A stretch of DNA of 64,000 nucleotides, taken from Farysia itapuensis (Eukaryota > Basidiomycota > Ustilaginomycetes > Ustilaginales > Ustilaginaceae). The position numbers were made by a program, and so were the translations under genes. The notes beneath the pieces are model-generated. The model worked only from the letters and a program-made list of their open reading frames with translations, did not search any database and was not told the origin of the DNA. This document shows, one piece after another, positions 1 to 10,725 of the stretch (within the stretch, counting starts at the first letter, position 1; each line of letters opens with the position of its first letter). The stretch covers positions 186,001 to 250,000 of the forward strand of contig JALBYC010000009.1 of the NCBI GenBank assembly GCA_023212645.1. Direction: 5' to 3'.

Positions 1-1284
1 CTCGGTTGCTTTCTCGCCGGCAAACTTGGTGACTTCGTCCAGGGTGGGATTGACGTTCTCGGTAATAATACCGGTAACACGGACGTCCTTCTCTAGGTAT
101 CCATCTTTGTAGCTGTCGTTTTGGAAGACCCATGTCGAGCCTCGCTTAGTGGGAGTGTCTCGTGGGTAGGCTTTCTGTACTTCTTCTGGGTTAAAGAAGC
201 GCTGTGGGGGACGGAAGGCCACTGTAGCGGACATGCCGCCAGCACCCTTCTTTCGCTTGCGACCCAGGCTGTCGGTGTAGATGCCGCTATCCTTGGGACT
301 GAGGTCAATTCGAGGAATGATCTGAAGACCAACTTCTTCGCCGTTTTCCGATACGTCAATGACTCTTGCCAGATCACCGGCATATTTGCCTCTCTTGATG
401 CGAACCCAGCCGCCTGCCTGGATTTCGTTCTGTACTTTTTGCAGTTTGAGCAAGTCAGCCATCTCGGCAATGGGGACGAGGTACAGTGATGTACTTTGGC
501 GGGCGTAGACGCCTGCAAGACCGTTGCATGCCTTGATCACATCGTCTCCTCGTCTTGCTTCGACGTAGACTTTGCCGGGGATAGTGTCTCGGCAGAAAGC
601 TGAGATAATCTTCATCGGATTTGAGGTGAAGTTTTCAGCCATCGCTTTCCTCACCAAAGTCATGACGATATCCCGCTCTCTCCCTGGCTTGCACGGCACA
701 CCCCACAGACTGGGATCCTCCACCGAGGGCATCAAAAGACGCTGTGGCACCTCGGCGTAGTCAGACTGAGCCGCGTATCGTGCTGATCGACCGTATCGTT
801 GGCGCAATTCCTCAGCAAGTGCTTCTGCATTGGTATCCTCTTCCTGTCTTCGGAAACGATCCAGGCGCTGATTGTCGACGGCAGCACGGCGCTGGATGTC
901 CTCGGTGTCGTCAGGAATATCTTCATCGATGAATCCGTCTTCCCGTGCTAGCTCCTCTTCTTCCTCGTCAACGTCCTCTTCGTCATCGTCTACCTCGGCT
1001 TCGACATCGAGGAAACGGTTGCGTTTTTGTTTCTTGGCTCGTCGACGAGACCCTCGCGGATCCTCGTCATCGTCATCTTCCTCATCCTCATCTTCGTCTT
1101 CTTCGTCCTCATCTTCTTCAGCTTCTTCATCGTCTTGCTCGTCGTCCTCGGCAAAAGGGTCAGCCCTTCGCTGTGTGGGCGCCGATCCGGTGGGTTCATT
1201 GCGTGAAGGTGCTTCATCTTCGCCGTCACTGAGGACAGGTTGAGGTTTTTCGTCCTCATCTTTGAGGTTCCTGATGTCTGCCAT
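1..1284 (-). CDS. SPT5: Transcription elongation factor SPT5, N-terminal 428 residues (gene runs off the left edge)
   Basis: Reading the minus strand from the ATG at 1284 gives an unbroken frame to base 1, so the C-terminus lies outside. Residues about 40-130 are strongly acidic (long Asp/Glu runs), as in every eukaryotic SPT5. Residues about 187-275 match the NGN domain that binds SPT4: it starts PSLWGVPCKPGRE and contains GKVYVEARR. A first KOW motif follows near 290-310 (GGWVRIKRGKYAGDLARV). SPT5 with SPT4 forms DSIF, which travels with RNA polymerase II in the nucleus and supports elongation and capping. The remaining KOW domains and the C-terminal repeat are not visible here. The ATG at 1284 gives a normal start, MADIRNLKDEDE. 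It shares a divergent promoter with mitochondrial EF-Tu. Confidence 0.93.
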   Translation of the reverse strand, partial: MADIRNLKDEDEKPQPVLSDGEDEAPSRNEPTGSAPTQRRADPFAEDDEQDDEEAEEDEDEEDEDEDEEDDDDEDPRGSRRRAKKQKRNRFLDVEAEVDDDEEDVDEEEEELAREDGFIDEDIPDDTEDIQRRAAVDNQRLDRFRRQEEDTNAEALAEELRQRYGRSARYAAQSDYAEVPQRLLMPSVEDPSLWGVPCKPGRERDIVMTLVRKAMAENFTSNPMKIISAFCRDTIPGKVYVEARRGDDVIKACNGLAGVYARQSTSLYLVPIAEMADLLKLQKVQNEIQAGGWVRIKRGKYAGDLARVIDVSENGEEVGLQIIPRIDLSPKDSGIYTDSLGRKRKKGAGGMSATVAFRPPQRFFNPEEVQKAYPRDTPTKRGSTWVFQNDSYKDGYLEKDVRVTGIITENVNPTLDEVTKFAGEKATE

Positions 1285-1766
1285 GGTGTGTCGATGCGTT
1301 GCGGGGCAAGCAGACGGGGGAGAGAAGCAAGGGCCACGCGTTTGTGACGCCGTTGATGGAGAAGGTGCCAGTCGAGCGCAAATCTCAAAATCAAGCTGGC
1401 TCAGTCTGGAAGATCGTGATCGATCGGGACACCGATCGGGTGATCTATGGCCGCTTTGCCGCAACCAACGGCACTTGCTTTCGTCAGATCATGAAGTGCC
1501 AAGCGAGGCCGCCTGAATTGCTGTTAGCTTGCAACAAGTCAAGCATCCTTGATTTGCGAGCGACCGTTCCCTGCATCTGATGTACAGAGGAAGGTTGGCG
1601 GCTGGTGGTATGTAACCATTACCTGATATTGTGGTGCGCTGCCAATTCTGAGGCGCAAAGCAAAAAAAGCATTTTGCGCGTGCAGTGAGTGATTTCTTCT
1701 AAATTCTTCTCCTCGACCGCTTCTCAGCATCATCCTTTCTCGTTCCCAGTCTTCATCCCTATTCAG
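1285..1766. promoter_or_regulatory. Divergent intergenic region between SPT5 and mitochondrial EF-Tu
   Basis: These 482 bases separate two start codons facing away from each other, so they must hold both promoters. No clear TATA box is visible. A GATCG-rich patch at about 1414-1444 contains GATCGGG twice. Short ORFs overlapping the region have no coding character that I recognise. Confidence 0.5.
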
Positions 1767-3176
1767 ATGAGTCTTCTTCGATCCCAAGCGCCGCGATCCG
1801 TTGCCAGATCTCTGGCCGGTCACAAGGCTGTCGTTGCTGCTACTCCTGTTGCTGCACGATCTTTCGCTACACGATCCAACAATGTTTCCACTTTGTTGAG
1901 TCGTGCGCGAGTCTGTGCTTCTCGGGTCCCTCAGCTGCCTCTTGCTGTTCAGGCTCGAGGGTACGCCGCAGAATCGGCCAAGTTTGAGCGAAACAAGCCG
2001 CATATGAACATTGGCACCATTGGCCACGTCGACCACGGAAAGACGACCCTGACCGCAGCTATCACCAAGACCTTGCACGAGGCTTCCGGCACCGGCAAGT
2101 TTGTGGACTACGCTTCCATCGACAAGGCGCCCGAAGAGCGTGCACGTGGTATCACCATCTCCTCTGCTCATGTCGAATACGAGACAGGCAACCGCCACTA
2201 TGCGCATGTCGACTGCCCTGGTCACGCCGATTACATCCGAAACATGATTACCGGTGCCGCGCAGATGGACGGAGCTATCATTGTCGTTTCCGCACCCGAC
2301 GGACAGATGCCCCAGACACGAGAGCATCTGCTCCTGGCCAAGCAGGTAGGCATCAAGAAGCTTGTTGTCTTTATCAACAAGGTCGACCAGATTGATGACC
2401 CAGAGATGCTCGAATTGGTCGAGATGGAAATGCGAGACTTGCTCTCCGTCTACGGCTTCGATGGTGAGAACACTCCCATTGTTACCGGCTCGGCGCTTGC
2501 TGCACTCGAGGGACGCGACCCGGAGGTCGGCCAGAAGGCTGTTATCAAGCTCATGGAGGAGACCGACAGGTGGCTTGACTTGCCTCCCCGTGATCTGGAG
2601 AAGCCCTTCTTGATGCCGGTCGAAGACGTCTTTTCCATTCCAGGCCGAGGAACAGTCGTGACAGGTCGAGTTGAGCGAGGCACCATTCAAAAAGGTTCCG
2701 AAATCGAGATCTTGGGTCTCGGCGCAAGTTTCAAGACGACACTCACCGGTATCGAGATGTTCCACAAGCAGCTTGACCAGGGTATGGCCGGCGACAACAT
2801 GGGCGCCCTCCTCCGAGGTGTCAAGCGTGAGCAAGTCAGACGAGGCCAGGTCTTGATTATTCCCGGTTCCGTCAAGCCTGTCAAGAAGTTCCGCACACAG
2901 GTATACGTCCTCAAGAAGGAGGAGGGCGGCCGATACACTCCTTTCATGAACAACTACCGACCTCAGCTTTACATCCGAACCGCCGACGTGACTGTCTCGC
3001 TCACCCACCCTCCGGGCACCGAGGATGCTGATGAGAAGATGGTGATGCCTGGTGACAATGTTGAGCTCGACGCAGAGCTGGTGCACGACATTGCCCTCGA
3101 GTTGGGATCGCGATTCACACTTCGTGAAGGCGGCAAGACCGTCGCAACGGGCATCGTCACCGAGATCTCCGGCTAA
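1767..3176 (+). CDS. TUF1: Mitochondrial elongation factor Tu
   Basis: 469-residue GTPase that delivers aminoacyl-tRNA to mitochondrial ribosomes. Residues 1 to about 66 form an Arg/Ser/Ala-rich, acid-free mitochondrial presequence ending near QARGYAAE. The mature protein follows the bacterial EF-Tu plan. The P-loop is GHVDHGKT at 86-93, with switch [10 protein letters not shown] and the NKVD guanine-specificity motif downstream, then the beta-barrel domains 2 and 3, ending in [11 protein letters not shown]. The ATG at 1767 was chosen because the frame upstream opens only with a non-ATG codon and the presequence starts here. No introns. Strong codon bias leaves a long antisense ORF, which is a shadow. 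Confidence 0.96.
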   Translation: MSLLRSQAPRSVARSLAGHKAVVAATPVAARSFATRSNNVSTLLSRARVCASRVPQLPLAVQARGYAAESAKFERNKPHMNIGTIGHVDHGKTTLTAAITKTLHEASGTGKFVDYASIDKAPEERARGITISSAHVEYETGNRHYAHVDCPGHADYIRNMITGAAQMDGAIIVVSAPDGQMPQTREHLLLAKQVGIKKLVVFINKVDQIDDPEMLELVEMEMRDLLSVYGFDGENTPIVTGSALAALEGRDPEVGQKAVIKLMEETDRWLDLPPRDLEKPFLMPVEDVFSIPGRGTVVTGRVERGTIQKGSEIEILGLGASFKTTLTGIEMFHKQLDQGMAGDNMGALLRGVKREQVRRGQVLIIPGSVKPVKKFRTQVYVLKKEEGGRYTPFMNNYRPQLYIRTADVTVSLTHPPGTEDADEKMVMPGDNVELDAELVHDIALELGSRFTLREGGKTVATGIVTEISG

Positions 3177-3347
3177 TCGCCCAAGAAGAGAGAATCAAGG
3201 TCCTGCCACCCTCTCACCTGTACGATCATTTCATTGCCTTCGCAGAGTCAATTCTAGCGTCTGTAATCACACCACTCGACTATAGCTTTCGTCGCGACTG
3301 AGAAAACCTGAGTAATGTTGGAGGTATATTCGCCAATATGAGCTTGC

Positions 3348-5258
3348 TTAGTACATGGGAAACGCTGTCCAGCCGTCTCGCCGGCTCTCCAGACGATTGA
3401 CGGCGTCCCAGTCGATTTGGTGCGACGCGTCTTCGTCCGACCGTGTCGTGGGCAGACCGAGCAAAGCGGCACAGGGAATGCAGAGCGAGACAAAGTGCTC
3501 GTCGAGTCCCGGCATACAGGATTCTGTACTAGATGGCAAAGGGGACTCCAGGATGACACGATCCCCACCTAAAATACCGATCTGTGCCTTGCGAGCTGAG
3601 CAGGCAAAGCATTTGCCCTTTTTATACTTGAGCAGGCTCTCGTCGCGCCGTTTGGTGCGAGCTGTTGCTGCGTTTGCTGCAAGACGCTGGGCGATGCTAG
3701 CTCCGCGAGTGGTGGGCTCTCCAGTACCGACGTAGGCGTATGCCACGTGTCCCTCGGCATGCAGTATGCGATGTCCAACGCTGTAATTGTCAGTATTGTC
3801 CGATGCGAATCGCAATAAGGCGGGAATCGTCAGCCAGGTCACTCTTGGACATGGCGAAGAGCCAGAATCATTGTCGTTGGCTTGTGTTGCTCGTACAGAC
3901 GCTTCTTCCGGACGAAGTGCGCGAATCTCGTCAATTGTGAAGGCGTGCACGCATCCACCTTGATGCAGCAACCAGTATGGCTGGCCCACACGAACCTGCT
4001 CTAGTTCGTCAAAGCTTTTGTTCAGGTTGCCACCTTTTTCGCAGCCTAGTGATGTACTTTGCTCACTTTGCTCAGAGCTTCGTTGCGAGCTTAGCCGATG
4101 AATCAGCGTGGCGCAGTCTTCTTCGTGCTCTCCATTTCCGTGGGCGCGATTACGACCGTACAGCTTGTTTTCGATAAACATGACCGTGTCAGTCTCCCGT
4201 CGCCTTCCCGTATATGTGGCGAAACGAGATTCTTGACCTTGCTCGTCGACAAGCGGCGTCTGCTCGTGTTGATATGGAGGTGAATCTGGTGGTCCTTCGT
4301 CCGCGAGAGGACTGTTGCCTTTCGGGCTTATTTGCTGCTGAAGACGTTGACTCCAGCCCTGTCTTTCTGGTTGCTCATCTGACCAGCAGAACAAGCATTG
4401 CCTCAACGTCTCTAGAGTTTGGCATGAAAGCATTTCGACCGTCTGAGTCTTCTTCATCCCGTCTGGTCCATCACCTGAGACGTGGTTGACATAGTCATCG
4501 CGTTGCTGTCCACACGAGTTGTCTGGTGATGGAGTTTTTTCGACTCCGTCTTCGAGACTTCCCGCAAAGAAAGAAATCGTCAGCACCAAAGTTTGAGCCG
4601 CAGTGTCCTTGGGAATTGAAACACTGTTGCTTGCTCGTCGTACTGAGGGCGAAGCGGGACCTCTCATTGCCCGGCGGATATCGTCGGGATGCATTGGCTC
4701 CTCCAAGCTGTTATGATGGCGCGGCTTCAAGCGTTGTGCGTAGACTTTTAGTTGTCTGTCGCTGAAGTGGAATGCGGAAGGCAGCAAGCTGTCCATCTCC
4801 GAAAGCAGCGCTTCGCGTCCTTCTCGAATGAGGTCCCAATCGTCTTCCAATGCGCGAGCGCGCTTCGCAGGTCGTTCTTCCGCGCACTCTGCTTCTTCAC
4901 CGATGCTTCCCTCTGCGTCCGATTCTGAAACATCCTCGGTGTCTGAAACAGCAGAGTCCTCATTCGCGGGTCTAGTGTCAGTAGCACCGGCAGGAGCATC
5001 ACTTCGTGCGGTTTTGGATTGACGTGACCACGTTTGCCATCGTTCCCTTACAGCTACCGAGAAGTCTTCGTTCAGCGCTCTGGCTCGCACTTCAGCCTTA
5101 ATATCTGCAAGGCAGTCGTCCACGCTCGAACTCGGAGCGTCTTGAACACATCTTTGGCGCAGACTGACAAGATCAGCGAGCCGGTGTGACCTGCGATCCA
5201 GCTGCAGCTGAGACAGCTGTATAGGCTCTGATGCATACTTCTCGGCAGCATGAGCCAT
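3348..5258 (-). CDS. Hypothetical protein with C-terminal zinc-ribbon-like cysteine pairs
   Basis: 636 residues from an ATG at 5258, not recognised. The first 150 residues are charged, with an acidic stretch (SDTEDVSESDAEGSIGEEAE). The middle is Ser/Gln-rich and probably disordered. The C-terminal 200 residues look folded, with a conserved-looking segment around PYWLLHQGGCVHAFTIDEI. The end carries C-x2-C (CFAC, 550-553) and a second C-x2-C (CIPC, 593-596), a spacing suited to one zinc ion; an extra Cys lies between. This could be a small zinc ribbon in a nuclear or RNA-related protein, but nothing in the sequence fixes a function. Its 3' end converges on EF-Tu, and it shares a 216-base divergent promoter with the TFIIIA-like gene. 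Confidence 0.7.
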   Translation of the reverse strand: MAHAAEKYASEPIQLSQLQLDRRSHRLADLVSLRQRCVQDAPSSSVDDCLADIKAEVRARALNEDFSVAVRERWQTWSRQSKTARSDAPAGATDTRPANEDSAVSDTEDVSESDAEGSIGEEAECAEERPAKRARALEDDWDLIREGREALLSEMDSLLPSAFHFSDRQLKVYAQRLKPRHHNSLEEPMHPDDIRRAMRGPASPSVRRASNSVSIPKDTAAQTLVLTISFFAGSLEDGVEKTPSPDNSCGQQRDDYVNHVSGDGPDGMKKTQTVEMLSCQTLETLRQCLFCWSDEQPERQGWSQRLQQQISPKGNSPLADEGPPDSPPYQHEQTPLVDEQGQESRFATYTGRRRETDTVMFIENKLYGRNRAHGNGEHEEDCATLIHRLSSQRSSEQSEQSTSLGCEKGGNLNKSFDELEQVRVGQPYWLLHQGGCVHAFTIDEIRALRPEEASVRATQANDNDSGSSPCPRVTWLTIPALLRFASDNTDNYSVGHRILHAEGHVAYAYVGTGEPTTRGASIAQRLAANAATARTKRRDESLLKYKKGKCFACSARKAQIGILGGDRVILESPLPSSTESCMPGLDEHFVSLCIPCAALLGLPTTRSDEDASHQIDWDAVNRLESRRDGWTAFPMY

Positions 5259-5474
5259 CGTCGCCTATCTGGATGTCATCTGCTAGACTCGAGTCAAGTT
5301 GTCGGCCTGTGTGAGCATCTTGTAGCGTGGTGTTTTCTGACAAGCAAAAATTCCCGGATTTGGTTCCGCGGAGGCCATCCAATTTGGTGAACTTTTTTTT
5401 TCTTTGGATGTACTCTTCTCATCCTACCATCCCACAGATATGCACCGCACATCATCAAGACGTATGTTGTAAGC

Positions 5475-7346
5475 ATGGCAGAAGCAGGGCCTTCCAAGCT
5501 GCCCGCTGGAAAGCAGCATTCGTGCACTTACGAAGGCTGTGGCAAGACTTACACCAAGCCGGCAAAGCTCGCTCAGCACATTCGATCGCATACGGGCGAA
5601 CGCCCGTTTGCATGCTCCGAACCAGGCTGCAACGCTAGCTACATGCGGAATGAACATCTCAAAGCACATCAGAGGCAGCATCTTGATCCAAAGGACCGAC
5701 CGTTCCAGTGCACGTGGGATACATGTGACCTCGCATTCTGGACATCGAGTCAACTCAAGAATCACGTTCAGGCTTGCCACATCGACGATGCCGACTTAGC
5801 TCTTGACAACAACCAGCGGGACTACCCCTGTACGGAGACTGGCTGCGGCAAGACTTTCCATAAGCGGAAGAATCTCCGACTGCATGTCCGACAAGATCAT
5901 TCAGGCTATGCATCCGAATCTCAGGACCTAGAGTCCAGCACAGCGACGCCCTTTGCTTGCACCCACCCTGGTTGTTCGTTGCGGTTCACCACAAACGCCA
6001 AGCGAAAAGCACACCTGAAGATTCATCAGCCTAATCGATACACCTGCGCAATGGAACACAAGGAACCTCGAGATATCAACACAAACTCGAATGCTGCAAG
6101 CGACGATCAGATCTACACTTTCCCTACCTGGTCTGCATTGCAAGCGCACATCAAAGCGGCGCATCCTCGCGCCTGTTCTTGGCCAGGCTGTAACATGCAA
6201 TTTGCAAGACAAGACAGTTTCCGAGCGCATTATAAACGTCACGAGGCACGCAAGCTTAGGCTCGAACTGGAGCTTCGTACAATCGAGATGTCACAGGAGT
6301 CTCAGCTCAACTACCGACGAGCAGGTTTGACAGACGACAGTGACGCCTCCTCCGACGAAGATGCAGACTTTCGGCCAAACAGCACAGCAAGAGGTGAAGC
6401 AAGTAGTCGCGCCAATCCTTCGTCACCACATCTTCTCTCCAGTCCAAATCTCAATCTACCCAGCGAGGAAGAGCTGATACGGCAAGCAGCCCAGCTCTCG
6501 TCCAAACGTCCGCGACGAGGCGGGATCTTCAGAGACTTGCATTCGTCTTCTCAGAGTATAGCCAGCACCACCTCAGCGTCTGATGACGGCCACACTTCTC
6601 GTCGCAGTGGCACCACTGCAACCGGTATCACAGCTGCCGATGTCTCACTTCCCATCACATGTTCCTGGAACGGCTGCCCAAAGACGTATTCGAGTAAGAA
6701 AGCGCTTTCAGTTCACGTCAGAAGCGCACATTTAGGCGAAAAGCCCTTCGAGTGCGTGGAGTGCGGAAAGTGTTTTGCTCACAAGCACCTGGTAACTCGC
6801 CATCGCCGAATCTGCAAGGGTCCCTCTCAAAGCCCACAAGAGACAAGCCGATTGCGTTATTCGACCATCGCGGGGCATGAAGATATGATTGACCAACCTG
6901 ATCGAGACTCAACCGCGACGGAAATGGATGAGGCGGCAATGCCATCACAGCAGAATGTGATTAGGACGAGACTTCTGGATCTATTGACTGGCTCGGGCTA
7001 CTCATCTACAAATCTGTCCGAAACCAGTCTCAAAAGAGCGGCAGCATTTGACGGTTCCGTATCCCTTCCAAAGAAACGAGTAACGAGGGATCGCGTGTTC
7101 GATTGTCCGTGGGACTCGATTCAATCTAAGCTGTCTTGCGATAGCAACATCGATCCACAGGTCCAACACGACGACACAATCCAAGAAGTATCGACGGCAC
7201 CTGTCCCGACTGCATCCTGTGACTTTCGCTTCAGACGAATCTACGACCTGCGACGACATCTCCAAGCTCACCATGGCCTCGTCCTCGAGGATCGCGAAAT
7301 CAAGGCATGGCTCGATTGGCAAGCAACTGCTCCCACCTCTATATAG
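5475..7346 (+). CDS. TFIIIA-like C2H2 zinc-finger protein
   Basis: 623 residues. Fingers at about 17-39, 47-69, 79-102, 119-142 and 162-184 are of the C-x4-C-x12-H-x3-5-H type typical of TFIIIA (first finger [20 protein letters not shown]). A sixth is degenerate (191-230, first Cys pair incomplete), and a good seventh lies at 234-256. After about 135 disordered Ser-rich residues come two more fingers (about 395-445) and a degenerate last one near 570-600. Spaced C-terminal fingers are known from yeast TFIIIA, which has a long insert before finger 9. The likely role is binding the internal control region of 5S rRNA genes and recruiting TFIIIC. Another multi-finger factor is possible, since TFIIIA orthologues are hard to separate by eye. 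Confidence 0.78.
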   Translation: MAEAGPSKLPAGKQHSCTYEGCGKTYTKPAKLAQHIRSHTGERPFACSEPGCNASYMRNEHLKAHQRQHLDPKDRPFQCTWDTCDLAFWTSSQLKNHVQACHIDDADLALDNNQRDYPCTETGCGKTFHKRKNLRLHVRQDHSGYASESQDLESSTATPFACTHPGCSLRFTTNAKRKAHLKIHQPNRYTCAMEHKEPRDINTNSNAASDDQIYTFPTWSALQAHIKAAHPRACSWPGCNMQFARQDSFRAHYKRHEARKLRLELELRTIEMSQESQLNYRRAGLTDDSDASSDEDADFRPNSTARGEASSRANPSSPHLLSSPNLNLPSEEELIRQAAQLSSKRPRRGGIFRDLHSSSQSIASTTSASDDGHTSRRSGTTATGITAADVSLPITCSWNGCPKTYSSKKALSVHVRSAHLGEKPFECVECGKCFAHKHLVTRHRRICKGPSQSPQETSRLRYSTIAGHEDMIDQPDRDSTATEMDEAAMPSQQNVIRTRLLDLLTGSGYSSTNLSETSLKRAAAFDGSVSLPKKRVTRDRVFDCPWDSIQSKLSCDSNIDPQVQHDDTIQEVSTAPVPTASCDFRFRRIYDLRRHLQAHHGLVLEDREIKAWLDWQATAPTSI

Positions 7347-7440
7347 ATATTTTCTTATACCCACACTTCCTCTCGTACGCACTCTAATTGCCTTCCAGGC
7401 TTCTATGCTTCAACATGATCTGAGTGCAGTCACAATCAAA

Positions 7441-7464
7441 GTGTGAGTGAGTGTGAGTGTGAGG
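7441..7464. repeat. GTGAGT/GTGTGAGT microsatellite in the PRP19 5' region
   Basis: Short irregular tandem of GTGA/GTGT units followed by a T9 run, about 160 bases before the PRP19 start codon. Probably 5' leader or promoter simple sequence with no assigned function. Confidence 0.6.
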
Positions 7465-7623
7465 ATTTTTTTTTGGCTGAGGAATAATTTTGTGGCTTTC
7501 GTACGGCAAGCTAGGCAAAGAGAAGAACGCGAAGAACTCAATTTTGTCTCGAAACCGTTCGTGGTTGTACACTCGCTGCCATCCACACTGTGCCTCTGTA
7601 TACCCATCAAGGACTGCTGCACA

Positions 7624-9460
7624 ATGTTTTGCGCAATCTCTGGCGAGCCACCAAAGGTGCCGGTCGTCTCGAAAAAGAGCGGCCTGGTGTACGAGCGACA
7701 CTTGATCCAAAAGTACATTGATGAGAATGGAAAAGATCCTGTCACTGGCGACACGCTAGAACAAGACGATTTGATCGAGATCAAGGCTAGTAAGTATCCC
7801 GCTCCGTATAAGACCGCAGACAGCTACCCAGGCGTACGTCGCGATATACAAGGATGAAATCGCTTTCTCAAAACTACATATCAACTAGAAGCTGTTGATG
7901 AGCCATATTTTATGGCGACGACTATACAACGAGCTCTGACACACCACGTCGCACTCGGGGGTTTGTTCTGCGCTACCTGAACACCATGTACTGATCATTG
8001 TTGTCTTTCTTGCGTCTGTAGATCCCAAAACTGCTGCTCCTCGCCCACCTCAGCACAGCTCCATTCCGTCGCTGCTCACCTCTCTGCAGAATGAGTATGA
8101 CGCGATCATCTTGGAAACTTTTACTCTCAAAAAGCACTACGACAACTTGAGGCAGGAGCTCGCACATGCGCTGTATGCCAATGACGCCAGTGCGCGTGTT
8201 ATTGCACGCCTCTTGACGGAGCGAGATCAAGCGCGTGAAGCGTTGGCCAGTATCCAAGGTACCATCGGTGCAGGTCCCTCAGCTTCGAAACCGGTTCAGG
8301 ATGTCGAGATGGACGCACCCACCAACGGTGCTTCGTCGACTGCAATCCCCACCGAGATCATCTCGTTGATCGACAGCACGGCACAGGAACTCTCGTCACA
8401 ACGTAAAGCCAAGTCAAAACGCAAGGCGCCCGAGGGCTACGCTACAGCTGCCACGATGGCCGATTTTGCAGAGAAGCAGTCTCTTCCATCGATGCACAAT
8501 GCCAAACCGGCCGGCGTCACCCGCGTCAACCTCTCAGCTAGCGGACGAATTCTCATCACTGGTGGCAACGACAAGAATGTGCAGGTCTACGATCGGACCG
8601 AGGACAAAGTGCTGGCTACATTGCGTGGTCACGGCAAGAAAATCACGGGAATCGCTGTCGCTGGAACTGCCGACGCTCCAATCGGTCCCGATGTCACAGA
8701 GAGCGGCCTACCCCCGTGTATTGTCAGTTCCAGTGAGGACGGTCTTGTCAAGATTTGGACGCCTAGCGAAGCAAGCGGTTCGAAAGCTCAGGCATATGCT
8801 CTGGCTAACACGATTGACTCACACAGAGCCGAAGTCACAGGAGTGGCCCTGCATCCGTCGAACAAGCTGGTGGCATCGGCGAGTCGCGATGGAGTGTGGG
8901 CTTTGCACTCCATCGACGGGACTGAAATCGCGGCATTCGAAGCTCCAACGGACGGCAATGCCGAGGATGCTGCAGGTGGGTATGCGTACACGAGCTTAGC
9001 GTTCCATCCCGACGGTCAGCTTGCTGTAACCGGCACAGAGGAAGGCGCTATCAGAATCTGGGACGTGAAAAGTGGTCAAAATCTCTCTACTCTGCGCACC
9101 AAATTGCCCGGAAGGGTCTCTGCCTTGCACGTTAGCGAGAATGGCTACTTCTTGGCAGCTGGCAGCGACCAAGGCAAGACGGTCGAAGTGTACGATCTGC
9201 GCAAGCTGAGCCTTTCCGGCACTATCACAATCGAGAGCTCCGGCAAAGCGGGCGTTTCGGCTGTACGCTTTGACCCCTCCCTGCAATTCCTTGCCGTCGC
9301 TACCGACAGCGTCAATGTGTACGCTAACAAGTCCTGGACCCACCTTACCACGGTCGAGGGCCCAAAGAACATCACGGATCTCCAGTGGGACCGTCGAAAC
9401 GGCGACATTGTCGTGTCGTGCGCCGACAGGACCGTTCGCACCTTTGGCATTGTGAATTGA
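7624..9460 (+). CDS. PRP19: Pre-mRNA-processing factor 19 (U-box E3 ligase, NineTeen complex)
   Basis: Two exons, 7624-7789 and 8022-9460, give 534 residues. The 232-base intron has donor GTAAGT, branch CTGAT and acceptor TAG; it restores the frame to KANPKTAAPRPPQ, matching the family junction. Residues 1-55 are the U-box (FCAISGEPPKVPVVS, DPVTGD). The Prp19 tetramerisation helix follows (IPSLLTSLQNEYDAI, QELAHALYANDASARVIARL). The second half is a WD40 beta-propeller. PRP19 is the core of the NTC, which activates the spliceosome, and has ubiquitin-ligase activity. The ATG at 7624 starts the family-typical MFCAISGE; the upstream extension of this frame has a non-ATG start. The intron is the longest seen in the window. 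Confidence 0.95.
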
Positions 9461-9720
9461 TTTACTGGAAACTAGCAATCTATGTTGTTTGCCATGCTTC
9501 TTACGCTATGGTCGCCGAGCGGTCTGACCAGATGAAAAGCTCGCAATTGTTGAAGCATATCTTGGGTCAAAAATGTGAGAGTGTCTTTCACCCCTATGAA
9601 GAGAGACCTGAGAGGCTATCCCTGTCGTTGCTTCTCGCTGGGTCTCCATGGTCTATGAATATATTGCCTACGACGAGGCACTTCAGCTGCGCCACCCCAC
9701 AATAACTTGGCAAAGCCACA

Positions 9721-10725
9721 ATGAGGCTGAGTATATCAATATTGACCATCTTCGGTCTCTTTTCAGGCACAACAACCTGGGCTGCCAGCCTCTATGGACG
9801 ATTATCGACAGATGCACCCTTCAACGTCTCGATGGCTACGGTGGTTCAGGCGATTACGTGTCCAAAGGCAATCACAGGCGCAGCAGGAGGCATCGTGCTT
9901 CTTGTGCATGGAACGGCGTGTGACGGCACCTCTAGCTGGACAGAAGGTCCCTATCTGGAGATCCTGCCTGGCTTAGACCCAGGCTACGATGTATGCTTTG
10001 TTGACCTCCCGAATCGCTCCCTCTCTGATGCTCAAGTGTCTAGCGAGTACGTAGCTCGAGCGGTACAATTCCTTTCTGACAAGAGCAGTACAGGTCAAGT
10101 AAATTTGGTAGCACACTCTCAAGGCAATCTCAACGTGCAGTGGGCGATGACGTTCTGGCCCAGCATCCAAAGACGGATAGCGACCTACACTGCGTTAGCG
10201 GGCGACTTCAAGGGGACCACTGGCGGTCCTCTTCTGTGCATGGTTCAAGGTGTATTGGGGCCTTCCTGCATTGAATCTGTCTGGCAGCAACTGCCAACGT
10301 CGGACTTCCTGCGAACCTTGCACATGGCCGGTGGCGGCGCTGCCTACGTGCCTACCTTGTCACTGCGCACGGACAACGACGAAATCATCTCGCCCGAAGC
10401 TGGGTTAGAGGTCAACGCAACCTCCTACCTTTCCGGCGCGAGTAATATTCGCATGCAAGACATCTGCGGTGACCTGTACTACGTTGAACATCTGGGCATC
10501 ATTTTCAATCCGGCGGCCTTCCAGGCGGCCTACCAAACCATGCATACAGGCAGACCCGTTTCGAAGTTGGACATGAATCAACAGATCTGCAAGAATGATA
10601 CCTCGTCTGTTATGCCTGCTTTTCTCAAAAGCTCCATGCTGGATTCTCTGACACTGCTTGGCAGCGGACCGCGGAGCAAAACTGAGCCTAAAATTGCGGC
10701 CTACGCTTTGCTGCACGACCAATAG
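9721..10725 (+). CDS. Secreted lipase of the Candida antarctica lipase B type
   Basis: 334 residues, no intron. Residues 1 to about 21 are a signal peptide (ISILTIFGLFSGTTTWAA). The alpha/beta-hydrolase triad can be placed by comparison with CALB: Ser133 in AHSQG, Asp220 in DNDEI, His257 in VEHLG. The segments TALAGDFKGT and ESVWQQLP parallel CALB MAFAPDYKGT and PSVWQQ. Cys47/Cys92 and Cys249/Cys290 fit two of the three CALB disulfides. The third pair is absent because the protein ends about 15-20 residues early (YALLHDQ). The oxyanion region reads LLVHGTACDG, with His where CALB has Pro. Expected role: extracellular triacylglycerol or ester hydrolysis. Confidence 0.88.
   Translation: MRLSISILTIFGLFSGTTTWAASLYGRLSTDAPFNVSMATVVQAITCPKAITGAAGGIVLLVHGTACDGTSSWTEGPYLEILPGLDPGYDVCFVDLPNRSLSDAQVSSEYVARAVQFLSDKSSTGQVNLVAHSQGNLNVQWAMTFWPSIQRRIATYTALAGDFKGTTGGPLLCMVQGVLGPSCIESVWQQLPTSDFLRTLHMAGGGAAYVPTLSLRTDNDEIISPEAGLEVNATSYLSGASNIRMQDICGDLYYVEHLGIIFNPAAFQAAYQTMHTGRPVSKLDMNQQICKNDTSSVMPAFLKSSMLDSLTLLGSGPRSKTEPKIAAYALLHDQ

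Noticed and set aside
872..1243. Ser-rich ORF opposite SPT5
   Set aside because: It is the complement of the acidic GAA/GAC-rich N-terminus of SPT5.
1539..3086. 515-codon ORF antisense to mitochondrial EF-Tu
   Set aside because: It mirrors the strongly biased codons of a conserved gene, has no ATG-based start with support, and no recognisable domain.
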